Assembly (NCBI RefSeq): GCF_013359905.1
Contig: NZ_JABMCC010000089.1
Location: 35,603-99,602 of the forward strand
DNA: 64,000 nt
Direction: 5' to 3'
Source of the DNA: Paenibacillus taichungensis
GTDB lineage: Bacteria > Bacillota > Bacilli > Paenibacillales > Paenibacillaceae
Below the pieces are notes generated by a model. That model searched no databases. It was not told the origin of the DNA and saw nothing but the letters and a program-made list of their open reading frames with translations. Each line of letters starts with the position of its first letter. Within the stretch, counting starts at the first letter, position 1. This document shows positions 25,701-33,243 of the stretch, piece by piece. The position numbers and the translations under genes were made by a program.

Positions 25701-26178
25701 TTCTGTAGGCGCGGTTAGTTTTATATGTTTTGGACTCCCCAGTAAAATAATTTGTAATAGTGAATTCACTTTTCGAATACATTAGAGCATGGATAGATCT
25801 GCATGCGCTTAGAGTACCGGCTATAGATAACCCAAGAACAGTGACCTGATCATTTGAAAGCATCAGCATTTTTACGTAAGCTTCAAGCGTTTTACCTTCC
25901 TCTTCAAATCTGATTATACGAATATCGGTCATAGCATATTGTAAAATAGCTATGAACTCTTCAACATTCGGGTAACCTAATGAACCTGTTTTCAGTTCAC
26001 ATAAATCTGAGAGAGAATGAATACCGATGAGATAATCTTGGATGATTTCCCAAACTTCATTACTGGCCATATCCATGTACTTCTCAATGTTACGGAGCAT
26101 TGCTGAAATGTTGTGTCTGTAAGTATTCTGTGGATTCGTTCTGATAAGTTTCTCAATTTGATTAAGTAAAGTTGTCAT
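22750..26178 (-). CDS. SNF2-type DEAD-box helicase/translocase
   Basis: A 1142-residue superfamily 2 ATPase. Walker A is TADMGCGKTQ (about residue 370), the DExx box is FDEIQ near 620, motif III is LTGTLTSG, and motif VI is QAGRRAWRIGQ, the Q-x2-R-x2-R-I-G-Q signature of SNF2 proteins. Between the core blocks are cysteine pairs (CCPDC, CTC) typical of an inserted zinc module. The N-terminal 340 residues are unrecognised. The protein ends DQLTFDF, a possible clamp-binding tail. SNF2 enzymes move along double-stranded DNA and remodel bound proteins. It lies 34 bases after an N6-methyltransferase gene, a pairing seen in large plasmids and reminiscent of defence or modification modules. Confidence 0.9.
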   Translation of the reverse strand: MTTLLNQIEKLIRTNPQNTYRHNISAMLRNIEKYMDMASNEVWEIIQDYLIGIHSLSDLCELKTGSLGYPNVEEFIAILQYAMTDIRIIRFEEEGKTLEAYVKMLMLSNDQVTVLGLSIAGTLSACRSIHALMYSKSEFTITNYFTGESKTYKTNRAYRRVEEIHNKVCHTFLLPRLSLVQDYNEACMEADANKRSHPDKIIISRSDNIEELAGQFIAQKYNLPKTKDWANLYLSLLPKDKWYNIDVIKTDMANADNISAMHLSSLKEEEVLNIIDQAIINGTLNVFSSDRTKFDQSAIFTEGMTTEDYLRENAEFLSSKIDQYLKPLYDNKTYKKYLGMTNRICLPAQARAVMAMLYILKHGYSAFLTADMGCGKTQMALSLAYSINQEKKDNGSPKGISVLITAPAITIPKWAGEEIPTVLGSQHTIVKVLNSTEDALNYVRDIKNGKKVPKGMIEFVLVSTDRMKLTASKFISGAIWSNRRKYWCCPDCYQPIKSPKGKDGEAGILATWKDLVESPKHPPDLNDIDQARELRILGPNGLPKAFVQRYTPLIRQISCTCQLKYSQIKDSVDKKKKQKKHCSLARPALKSRGEDRYKSRWMIAEILQKHLRSHFSLGIFDEIQQMKASNSGRGLSFHKLLRSCNKAIFLTGTLTSGVSSSIQATLWRSEPGPLIDEGFEHTTTKELWAQKYGVLERVTYLDNNVEGNAGRTTNRRAENVQIKEKPGIAPQLVAKHLLHKAVFVELSDLGLPLVNLREEPVIVNMDEEHAQAYRTFEMELFDTCTKLQSDLGSKAWSVYASSLLNYAAQPTKEMCIEFLDDNGGRLAYLSPRTFPDEYRTSAERELIETVRREGALGRGSIIYTHFTNKFKTNERIQKILSEAGIESVILDKNTTSSMGRFEWLEEQKRLRTKVLIMNASLVQVGLDLLEWPNLMFWQLNDDINAVRQAGRRAWRIGQTKECTVRYFVNKDTHQMKQFAHLMKKRISALLVEGRIERSDKIAEFGKDNESALTRDLASSLSAAELTETWKSAAEKDMNENLQLVSEEEYPKAIAQAFKVLTQETKRLCGVPDMVNPLDETAVITEAIEITPVIQKRRETFTPTPEDKITKIDLLNYKLSTTPIRIKSKSMGDVIKDQLTFDF

Positions 26179-26212
26179 ATTTACATCTCACTTTCTGCTA
26201 AGTTCATAGTTG

Positions 26213-27244
26213 TTATTTTAGATCAATGTGACCGTCCGATTTAAATACACGGATGATAGATTTTCGCGTGAAGTTTTCAATTAACCTACTTTTCCTAGTC
26301 TCTGGATCATATTCGACCCTTTTACTTTGATGTGATTCGTCTTTAGCAACTAAAAGATGATCACCCATATATTCGGGTAAAGCTCCAGATTGTATTGCTT
26401 GAACTTGATGCGTAATTTTAAGGGGCATAGCTGGATTTCTGATGTGGTCATTTTGAAACCGAACATCTTCAACCATCGAATATACTTTGTCCATAAAGTG
26501 AATTTCACTTTCAGATTGTAGAATGTCTTCTATGGAGACTATAGTACTAGTAAATAGAAGCGTAGGTTTGTTTTGGGGGATTACTTTATAACAGACGTTG
26601 CTCCAATCTGGAGTGTCTAGTGAAGGTATTGATGCTGGGCCACTAAAGGAAAGATTAATTAAATAGTCCTCTAATTGTTCGTTAGTGGTTTTCGTTTTTT
26701 TCCGATAACCATAGATAATCACTTGTTTATAAGTATCATAATTTTCATCCGTAAAACGATACACTCTAACCTCTTCAAGACGACTAGAGATCAATTTAGC
26801 AAGATCTTTTAATGTGTATTGTGGAACGTTAAGTATTACTAATGCTGAATCAGATAAGTAACTATTGGGTTGAGTAAGGTTTCTAAAAAACTGGACCTCT
26901 GCTCTTTCCGATTTGATCTGCATAAAGGGTGGGTTTAAATATAGTAGACTAAAAGAATCATGACTCATTCGAGTGTCTTCGTACCCACATGCAAGAAAAT
27001 GATCCACATGATTTTTTGCTTCAGCAGCTCTAGACTTTTCTAACTCAATTCCATAAGTGGAAACTTTGTCTGAATCATCAAAATGATTTTTCATTTGATT
27101 GATTGCGGTGCCTGTACCTGCACATGGGTCAAGAATGGAGATATTTCCATGAGTTTGAGTCGTTATCCTTTTCAGGATAAGTTCCATTTCGGATACGGGG
27201 GTAGGATAGAATCCTCCCTTAGCTTCACTTTCTAATCGAGCCAT
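26213..27244 (-). CDS. N6-adenine-type DNA methyltransferase (DUF6094-like)
   Basis: A 343-residue Rossmann methyltransferase. GGFYPTPVSEMELI opens the domain, ILDPCAGTGTA (about residues 39-49) is the SAM-binding motif I, and LLYLNPPFM holds the catalytic N-P-P-F of amino-methyltransferases. The C-terminal half lacks a recognised target domain. This profile fits the DUF6094 group, often found next to SNF2-like helicases as here. It may methylate adenine in DNA. Whether the pair restricts unmodified DNA cannot be told, since no nuclease motif was found in either protein. Confidence 0.85.
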   Translation of the reverse strand: MARLESEAKGGFYPTPVSEMELILKRITTQTHGNISILDPCAGTGTAINQMKNHFDDSDKVSTYGIELEKSRAAEAKNHVDHFLACGYEDTRMSHDSFSLLYLNPPFMQIKSERAEVQFFRNLTQPNSYLSDSALVILNVPQYTLKDLAKLISSRLEEVRVYRFTDENYDTYKQVIIYGYRKKTKTTNEQLEDYLINLSFSGPASIPSLDTPDWSNVCYKVIPQNKPTLLFTSTIVSIEDILQSESEIHFMDKVYSMVEDVRFQNDHIRNPAMPLKITHQVQAIQSGALPEYMGDHLLVAKDESHQSKRVEYDPETRKSRLIENFTRKSIIRVFKSDGHIDLK

Positions 27245-27270
27245 AATCGCATGTTCCTCCTAAAATAAAA

Positions 27271-27296
27271 AGAGTCCACTTGAAGTGAACTCTCTT
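27271..27296 (-). terminator. Terminator before the DUF6094-like gene
   Basis: AGAGTCCACTT pairs with AGTGAACTCT and is followed by CTTTTTATTTT and then AGGAGG. It lies 90 bases after the LysM gene. Confidence 0.7.
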
Positions 27297-27382
27297 AAGT
27301 ATTTATTATATTTGTGAGTCTCATTTCTTTTTATTTATCAACGTGAATCTAATTTCACCTCCGCTATAGAGTAAACGATATT

Positions 27383-27742
27383 TTACTTTTTAATTGGAAC
27401 CAACAGAATCTGTCCTGGTTGAATATTGGACTGGATATTGTTGGTTGATTGGATCAGATCTACTGCTTTTCGTGGGTCTCCATTGTAGTATTTTTTACTG
27501 ATGTTGAATAAAGTGTCTCCACTTTCAACAATGTAAGTTATGTACTCATCTGTTGAATGAGTATCCATAGTTTGATTAAAGAGTGCAGCACTTCCGAAGA
27601 TGGTAATACAGACATAAGTGATTGATGTAATTAAACGGCTAGATCTTCGTGCTTTACGACTAAAGATTTTGACTAGTAGTTCAACTGTTTCAATCAATTT
27701 AATCATTGTAATTGCAACGTATTTTAGTGCTTTCTTTTTCAT
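27383..27742 (-). CDS. YneA-like single-span LysM protein
   Basis: 119 residues. A basic N-terminus is followed by one transmembrane segment (about 40-58) and a C-terminal LysM domain (YIVESGDTLFNISKKYY..., ending PGQILLVPIKK). Its size and layout match YneA, the SOS-induced cell-division suppressor of Bacillus, but LysM plus one membrane span is also found in other small wall proteins. No LexA box was seen upstream. AAGGAGG precedes ATG at 27742. Two tandem terminators lie upstream. A division-delaying role would suit a large plasmid but is inferred. Confidence 0.7.
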   Translation of the reverse strand: MKKKALKYVAITMIKLIETVELLVKIFSRKARRSSRLITSITYVCITIFGSAALFNQTMDTHSTDEYITYIVESGDTLFNISKKYYNGDPRKAVDLIQSTNNIQSNIQPGQILLVPIKK

Positions 27743-27763
27743 CGGTAATCCTCCTTAAAATAG

Positions 27764-27851
27764 AAAAAAGCAGGGCCCGGGGGACTCTGCTTTTTTTGTG
27801 GATATATAAAAAAAGAGAAGTATCTCCATTTTTAGGATTGATACATCTCTT
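27764..27851 (-). terminator. Two tandem terminators in the leader of the LysM gene
   Basis: The distal hairpin pairs AAGAGA-GTATC (27813-27824) with GATAC-TCTCTT (27840-27851), with seven T on the minus strand. The proximal one pairs AAAAAAGCAG (27764 on) with CTGCTTTTTTT (up to 27797). The latter ends about 10 bases before AAGGAGG, and no gene ends nearby. Confidence 0.7.
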
Positions 27852-28327
27852 GGATATTCAAATATGAATTTTTAAATTTTGAGTGAAAAGGTTTTAATAC
27901 TTTAAGAGATAGGCCTAAGAAAATCAAAAAGTTAACATACTCTTTCTGAAGTGTCTTGTGTCATTAATCCCTAATCAGCGTTTGCTCTTAAATTTTTAGT
28001 AGAGTACGCTCTCTCAATATAGATTTATACCCGTTATGAATGAATAAGGTATATCCATGTTATTACGGTAGTTAGTTATCATCATATTAAAATGTACATA
28101 ACATATTGCGTAAGAAGGTATATTGAGAAATAAAAGTAAATCTATGCGACTATTCTATCATCAAATATATATACTTCTCAAGTTATAAGTTAAAAATTAG
28201 AGATTATTATGCTCGTAGTATGTTTTCACCTTAATTATATATATTTCTTATTATTTAGTTTTCTCTTGTGTTAGCTTGTTTTAGAGGGAAAATTTCTCTT
28301 TTATAATCTAGCTTTCTAGGGTACTAA
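27852..28327. other. Very AT-rich region beside the iterons
   Basis: About 475 bases with no gene, dominated by A and T, including several TATATA stretches. Its position next to the iteron array makes it a candidate DNA-unwinding region of the replication origin. No other feature is seen. Confidence 0.45.
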
Positions 28328-29073
28328 GGCCACACGCAACGGAGTGAACTGCCACACGTAACTATGTAATCGGCCACAACTTACTTACTGTGAATAGACA
28401 CACTAACAAGAGTCAAAAGCCACATGATGCAGAATAAGCAGCCACAAGAAACGGAGTCGGATAATGATCAATTCTTTGATTCCTGTGGATATCTTCAAAA
28501 ATACTCTGGTTCATGTGGCTTTTAATGTCCTACTCCCTTCATTTACTCTGTTTGGTGTGGCCTTTCTTGTAATAGTGAATATGTATGAGATAATTTACTC
28601 TGCTATGTGTGGCCTTTCTGACGTACTAAACCAAGAAGGCCACACATAGCAGAGTCTTTGGTGGGGTTTATACACAATTACAAAGCCATTTTGTCTGTTT
28701 CGTGTGGCCTTACGTTATAAAGTCTGGTCTATGTGGCCGAATATTCAAGTTTAATACTCAATTTTAACTAATAACCGTATCTAGCTCTGCTTTGTGTGGC
28801 CTTCTCTATATCATAGCCTTAATAAAAATGAAGTTTACTCTGCTATGTGTGGCCGATCTAGATTGTGTATGGTACATCCACATTATGTAGTCTGGTTCAT
28901 GTGGCCGAAGCCTTATCTCAGCAAAATGGAGTTGATTTACATTAATTATACAAAATTGAACATATAAATTGGTTGAACTACCAATTTTAATGATCCTGTG
29001 GTTGTTCAAAACCAGGCAATAAATGAGTTTTTCCCTGTCTAAGCTGGTTTTAATCGGCCACACAAAACGGAGT
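28328..29073. repeat. Iteron array of the replication origin
   Basis: At least 13 copies of an 18-base repeat, plus-strand consensus ACTCTGNTNNGTGTGGCC. Direct copies begin at 28503, 28545, 28597, 28692, 28721, 28784, 28837 and 28889. Inverted copies begin at 28328, 28441 (partial), 28638 and 29056, and weaker ones at 28351, 28372 and 28419. Copies at 28597 and 28638 form a perfect 18-bp inverted repeat with a 23-base spacer. The array ends 56 bases before the rep start and would bind the Rep_3 initiator. The inverted pairs may allow handcuffing or autoregulation. Confidence 0.9.
28668..28676 (+). promoter_or_regulatory. DnaA box
   Basis: TTATACACA matches the DnaA consensus TTATNCACA exactly and lies in the middle of the iteron array. 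A second, one-mismatch site on the other strand begins near 28865. Confidence 0.7.
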
Positions 29074-29131
29074 AGATAGATTATGGTTAATCCGATATAG
29101 TAAATGGACAAGGGTTACAGGAGGGGTTCGT

Positions 29132-30406
29132 GTGTTACCAGCTGACAATCATGAACAGATTGAGTTTTCATTTGAGCCTGATCCGATCTCGGATCATTTT
29201 ATTGTTACAGAAAGTAACGTATTGATAGAGGCCAAAACTAACCTAACACTACATGAGGAACGTCTAATATATATCCTAGCTTCCCGTATACATCCAGAAG
29301 ATACTCAATTTAAAACACATTTCTTTAAGGTCAGCGATATTGCAGAGCGTCTAGATATCAAAGACAAAAATTTCTATAAAAGAGTAAGAGATCTTATACG
29401 ACAATTACAAGATAAGAAAGTGGTTATCGAAGAGAAAGCAACTCGATCAGTCCTTGAGGCACATTGGCTTGCATCGGCTCGGTACTTTCAAGGCAAAGGT
29501 TTAATTGAGTTAGAATTTGCTGAACAGTTGAAACCATATTTGCTACAATTAAAGGCTAACTTTACTCATTTCAAACTATGGAATATCCTTTACCTGAGAA
29601 GCAGCCACTCCCTCAAGCTATACAAATTGCTCAAACAATACTTACCACTTGGAAAAAGAAAGTTTAATAGTATCCAGGAGTTCAAGGACTTCATGGAAGT
29701 TGAGGAAGGTCAATATGACCGCTATAGTCATCTTAAGAACAGAGTCATCCTCACTGCTCAAAAAGAATTGGCTAATAAGACAGACATCCGTTTTGAACTT
29801 GAGGAGAAGAAGGTTGGGACTCGGGTTGTAAGTATTACCTTTCATATCTTCAAAAATCATAAAATGACGGAACGTGAAGTATTAAACGATGGTGATTCTG
29901 TTATTCTTACTGAGCCAATCATGGACCTCTTAGCTCGCTTTGAAGTGAAGAAGAAAACTGCTCTTGAACTAGTCAGTCAATATGGTGAAGAGCACGTGCG
30001 GGAAAACATAAAGTATGTATACGAGAAGAAACAAAATCAAGAAGTAAGCAGTATTGCTGGTTATATCGTTAAAGCGATTGAAGGTAACTATGCAGATTCC
30101 AAACAACAATATAGTAATGAAGAAGAAGAAAATCCTAAAGTATCTACAACTCACTTAAATACTAGAATTTCACAGCTGGTCTTCTATGCGGAGCAAATCA
30201 TTAAAGAGAAAGTTCAAAGTGAGAAAGTTGCTTTGGATGAACTTTATCGAGATATTTGGAACGCGATCGATCAGAATATGTCAAACCGTGAAGAAATGAG
30301 ATGCAGACCTCTTGTGCTAGAAGATCTGTACCATCATCATGGAAAAACGGTATTCCTTCAGATTGAAAACCAACAATTAAAACGTCTTGCTCAACAGTCT
30401 CAGTAA
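29132..30406 (+). CDS. Rep_3-family plasmid replication initiator
   Basis: 424 residues starting with GTG at 29132 behind AGGAGGGG. The sequence has the tandem winged-helix architecture of RepB/Rep_3 initiators: ALNLTxHExRLIYILASRI-like opening (residues about 35-52), FKVSDIAERLDIKDKNFYKRV as the first recognition region, and LRSSHSLKLYKLLKQY near 150, followed by a second winged helix. Such proteins bind iterons and load helicase. The gene reads away from the iterons. Residues 9-14 (QIEFSF) may be a clamp-binding peptide, as known for some initiators. The C-terminal 150 residues are helical and unrecognised. Confidence 0.9.
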   Translation: MLPADNHEQIEFSFEPDPISDHFIVTESNVLIEAKTNLTLHEERLIYILASRIHPEDTQFKTHFFKVSDIAERLDIKDKNFYKRVRDLIRQLQDKKVVIEEKATRSVLEAHWLASARYFQGKGLIELEFAEQLKPYLLQLKANFTHFKLWNILYLRSSHSLKLYKLLKQYLPLGKRKFNSIQEFKDFMEVEEGQYDRYSHLKNRVILTAQKELANKTDIRFELEEKKVGTRVVSITFHIFKNHKMTEREVLNDGDSVILTEPIMDLLARFEVKKKTALELVSQYGEEHVRENIKYVYEKKQNQEVSSIAGYIVKAIEGNYADSKQQYSNEEEENPKVSTTHLNTRISQLVFYAEQIIKEKVQSEKVALDELYRDIWNAIDQNMSNREEMRCRPLVLEDLYHHHGKTVFLQIENQQLKRLAQQSQ

Positions 30407-30409
30407 AAT

Positions 30410-30454
30410 AAAAAAAGCCATCCAAGCTAGCATAAACTACTTGGATGGCTTTTC
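30410..30454. terminator. Bidirectional terminator between rep and a C5-methyltransferase
   Basis: AAAAGCCATCCAAG pairs with CTTGGATGGCTTTT. It serves the convergent genes ending at 30406 and 30459. Confidence 0.85.
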
Positions 30455-30458
30455 TATA

Positions 30459-31955
30459 TCAATTTATAATAAATGCAATCTGGCCATCCGCGTTAACTTC
30501 GTAAACCGATGTTTCTTTAACTTTGAAACTTGACTTCGATTGATGTCGAATGTCGATTTCCATTAATGCGGTAACTACTCGCGAAGCAATGGCTTCAATG
30601 GGTCTAACATTCACTGAGTTGCCAAGTAATTCGTATTGCCGTGTGTTAGAGCAACCATCAACAAATTTAAACCAACCAGGGTACCCTAATATGTTCAAGA
30701 TTTCTTGTGGTGTGAACTTTGAAAATCTCTTTTGGTCCTTGTCTAATAAATAGGATTGATTACTCTGTATCTTTCCATACCCTTTCGTGATGCACGCGAT
30801 TTCAACTGCATTCTCGGTTACAAGCAGCTTTTTATTTTTAGCTGCAGTAAAACCAGTTTCGCTGTACTGCTGATGGTGTTGATTGTAGAAGTATCCCATT
30901 GTGGAACCCTCAATGTCACTCCACGTACGATCTTTCGTGCTACTTAGGTAATCTTTCAAACGTTTCCTTCTAGATGTTGGTGTCTTAATCGGCTCCGGAA
31001 ACGAGAACTCACTTTTGTCTGATAATAAGACAGAATATCCTCTTATTCGATGATCTATACTTCCATAATCATAAGAATCGATCTTCTGATGATACACGTA
31101 TGGAAAGTCCATCTGTAGCAAAGAGACAAAGCTATGATACGTGTCAGAATTAAAATATTTTGGTACATTCTCAATGAAAATAGCTCTAACCTCAGCTTGA
31201 CGAAGTACCCTTACCATGTGGGGAACAAAATGCTCTAAGAGGCCCTCCATACGCCCGCCTAACAGGCTATATTCAACACAAGGGGCCGATATCAGGGCAA
31301 TGTCACATTTTGGCACGTAGAGGTTATTTATAGATTTTAAATCCCCCCAGTAGACTAAGCTATCCGGATAGTTCAATTGAAAAGTTTCTATTGAGTATGC
31401 TCGATATGATGGATCTTTACCTTTCCCTTCCCAATCGAAAGGATTATTGGCTACTTCATCGATATCCAAGCCGAGAGCAGATTCACAGGCGCCGGTATTG
31501 ACGAAGGCCGTCGTTAATCCGCCAATACCACAGAAAAGCGAAAGCAACCTATATTTTTTTAATGAGTGACTACAGAATTCCGGTCTCTGCCCCGTAAAAT
31601 TCATTTCGAACGTCATCTCACGATATACGTAGAGTTCGCCTGGTTTGACAACGATATCAATCTTAACACCAATACCTAATACTTTATCTATGTCCGTATT
31701 TGCTAAGTCTAAAATAGGCTCACCTTTTTTATGATGCACAATGTGACTCGCTACTTCAATTTTCATGGCAGCTCTTATATGCACATGGTCAGCAAATGTT
31801 TGAACAATAATTCCTTCTCCAGCAACGAACCTACCCGCACGTAATACGGGTTTTTCTAACCATAGTCGTGTAATCGCACCATGCTTTCTTGGTTTTGAGC
31901 TTGTGCGATAATTGCGTATCATAGTTGCTCCATCTAATATATGTGATAAATTCAT
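30459..31955 (-). CDS. C5-cytosine methyltransferase with SymE/AbrB-like N-terminal domain, second copy
   Basis: 498 residues. Residues from about 35 to 60 (LRAGRFVAGEGIIVQTFADHVHI) have the SymE/AbrB hairpin pattern. From about residue 135 the methyltransferase begins: motif I LLSLFCGIGGL, motif IV ISAPCVEYSLLGG, motif VI IENV, motif VIII DHRIRGYSV and motif X LLGNSVNVRP. All key residues appear intact, unlike the paralogue at 6987-8399. The C-terminus carries QIAFII, a possible clamp-binding peptide like those of the paralogue and PP-loop enzyme. It ends convergently with rep. Its target is unknown; it may protect or mark newly copied plasmid DNA. Confidence 0.9.
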   Translation of the reverse strand: MNLSHILDGATMIRNYRTSSKPRKHGAITRLWLEKPVLRAGRFVAGEGIIVQTFADHVHIRAAMKIEVASHIVHHKKGEPILDLANTDIDKVLGIGVKIDIVVKPGELYVYREMTFEMNFTGQRPEFCSHSLKKYRLLSLFCGIGGLTTAFVNTGACESALGLDIDEVANNPFDWEGKGKDPSYRAYSIETFQLNYPDSLVYWGDLKSINNLYVPKCDIALISAPCVEYSLLGGRMEGLLEHFVPHMVRVLRQAEVRAIFIENVPKYFNSDTYHSFVSLLQMDFPYVYHQKIDSYDYGSIDHRIRGYSVLLSDKSEFSFPEPIKTPTSRRKRLKDYLSSTKDRTWSDIEGSTMGYFYNQHHQQYSETGFTAAKNKKLLVTENAVEIACITKGYGKIQSNQSYLLDKDQKRFSKFTPQEILNILGYPGWFKFVDGCSNTRQYELLGNSVNVRPIEAIASRVVTALMEIDIRHQSKSSFKVKETSVYEVNADGQIAFIIN

Positions 31956-31990
31956 TGTATCGTTCCTCCAGAGATTTAAATTAGTAAATA

Positions 31991-32025
31991 AAAAAAGGTA
32001 GAAATCAGTTGATTTCTACCTTTTG
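31991..32025 (-). terminator. Terminator after the radical SAM gene
   Basis: AAAAGGTAGAAATCA pairs with TGATTTCTACCTTTT. It sits 8 bases past the stop at 32033 and 35 bases before the 31955 start. Confidence 0.85.
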
Positions 32026-32032
32026 TTGTTAT

Positions 32033-32599
32033 TTAGATATGTGTACTGAAAGCTTTTAGTAAATTCTCATCTGGGAAGCCGGTAATCTGTGTTTCACCCT
32101 CTACAGAAATAAATATCTCAACATCTCTGCTTTGGAAGTCAGTAAGATTATACCGATCACTAAGGAAATGAATCGTTTGATTATCACTGCCATGCAGACC
32201 CATGAGGGATGAGGCTTGTTCGTCGTAACGTCCATCGATTAACACATCAATGAGTGCTAAAATTTGAGGCCCGTAATTCAGTTTCTCGATCTCCTCAAGA
32301 TAAAAACCAGTAAATACAACGATTGAATATCCGAAGTGTTTTAAAGCATGTGCAAGCGTTACTAATGCTAATGGTTGTAAAAATGGTTCCCCACCACTTA
32401 TGGTAATGTCTTTAATCGTTGGTGGAATAGAAGAAATAATCTCATTGATTGAAATATCTCTTCCTCCTGCTAATGAATGAGTGCTCGGATTAAAACAGCC
32501 AGGACATTGAAATTTACAGCCTTGAAAATGTATAACTGATCTCTCCCCTGGTCCATTTACTGTGGAATGATGAGTGATTTCATGTATTCTAATATCCAT
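32033..32599 (-). CDS. NrdG-like single-domain radical SAM protein
   Basis: 188 residues. HFQGCKFQCPGCFNP contains C28, C32 and C35, the C-x3-C-x2-C ligands of the 4Fe-4S cluster, followed by ITISGGEPFLQP, the SAM-binding segment. The layout (GPGERSVIHFQGC at the start, VVFTGFYLEEIE later) matches the activase family of anaerobic ribonucleotide reductase, but no class III reductase gene is in the window. It lies in an operon with DUF2997, DUF1257 and Ycf46-like genes, a set in which such proteins are often labelled '4Fe-4S single cluster domain'. It may install a radical on, or modify, a partner in this operon. The true target is unknown. Confidence 0.85.
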   Translation of the reverse strand: MDIRIHEITHHSTVNGPGERSVIHFQGCKFQCPGCFNPSTHSLAGGRDISINEIISSIPPTIKDITISGGEPFLQPLALVTLAHALKHFGYSIVVFTGFYLEEIEKLNYGPQILALIDVLIDGRYDEQASSLMGLHGSDNQTIHFLSDRYNLTDFQSRDVEIFISVEGETQITGFPDENLLKAFSTHI

Positions 32600-32611
32600 T
32601 GGTCCACTTCC

Positions 32612-32803
32612 TTATTTGTTTTTGATCATTGCTTGATTTCTAGTGTTTTTCCCTAGATATTCTTTTTTATAGGTTCGTTCCTTAACATGACCGAGACCTT
32701 TTTCATAGGGTTCTGTAGCAGCTTCACAACCATCCCCGTTATAGCCTACGGCTTCTACTATAACTGTACCGTCAGCTTTAAATAACATTATGACCTCTTT
32801 CAA
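32612..32803 (-). CDS. DUF2997-like small protein
   Basis: A 63-residue protein. The core (FKADGTVIVEAVGYNGDGC) has the 'dG-x-i-x-iea-x-G-f-x-G-x-x-C' pattern of DUF2997 with its conserved cysteine. The start is set at TTG 32803, nine bases after TAGGAG; an ATG at 32788 would remove part of the first strand. It lies 12 bases before the radical SAM gene and downstream of the DUF1257 gene. The conserved Cys makes it a possible substrate or scaffold for the radical SAM partner. Confidence 0.7.
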   Translation of the reverse strand: MKEVIMLFKADGTVIVEAVGYNGDGCEAATEPYEKGLGHVKERTYKKEYLGKNTRNQAMIKNK

Positions 32804-32845
32804 ATTGCTCAACTCCTAATCTATTTCGATAATTTTTGAGTGAAT

Positions 32846-33223
32846 TTATTTTTGGGATATTCTTAATTTAATTGTTCCATCTGGTAACGTTTGTCTGATA
32901 ATGTTATCCCCTTTTGACTGAGCAACCATGACCGTTACTGCAATTTGATATTCCTGCAGCAGACGACCACCCTTCTCACCAATTTCTTTTTCAACGTGAC
33001 CACCCCACCAATCTGTGTGGAGCTCATAAATTTTATCAACCTTAACAAGACCTACATCATATGGGCCTTTACATTGAATGACGTAATCGGCTTTAAAGTG
33101 CTGTGATTCACTATAGGCACGCACCATCCCATTTTTAATGAGATGCAATTTTAATGCCTTCACTGCACGTTCGAGTGCTTTAATATTTTTAATTTGAGTT
33201 TGAATACGAGATGTATGAGACAT
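32846..33223 (-). CDS. DUF1257 (Ycf35-like) protein
   Basis: 125 residues starting MSHTSRIQTQIKNIKAL, then a central YDVGLVKVDKIYELHTDWWGG, then LLQEYQIAVTVMVAQSKG. This matches the DUF1257 pattern (MSH start, aligned 'y-D-v-G', 'W-w-g', 'Q-x-Y-a'). The plastid and cyanobacterial relatives are called Ycf35. AGGAGGG precedes the ATG. Its function is unknown, but genes of this family recur beside Ycf46-like AAA ATPases, as here. Confidence 0.75.
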   Translation of the reverse strand: MSHTSRIQTQIKNIKALERAVKALKLHLIKNGMVRAYSESQHFKADYVIQCKGPYDVGLVKVDKIYELHTDWWGGHVEKEIGEKGGRLLQEYQIAVTVMVAQSKGDNIIRQTLPDGTIKLRISQK

Positions 33224-33243
33224 AGAAGTCCCTCCTAAGTGAT

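Noticed and set aside
28328..29073. Repeat cluster as a CRISPR array
   Set aside because: Repeats are 18 bases, occur in both orientations at irregular spacing, and lie next to a Rep_3 gene, so they are iterons. No cas genes exist in the window.
28464..29111. Two short ORFs, 28464-28649 plus and 28806-29111 minus, within the origin
   Set aside because: Both are built from the iteron units and lack convincing ribosome binding sites or protein-like composition.
32033..32599. Radical SAM gene as QueE of a deazaguanine pathway for the TGT-like protein
   Set aside because: The cysteine spacing and flanks match the NrdG activase type, and no other queuosine gene is in the window.
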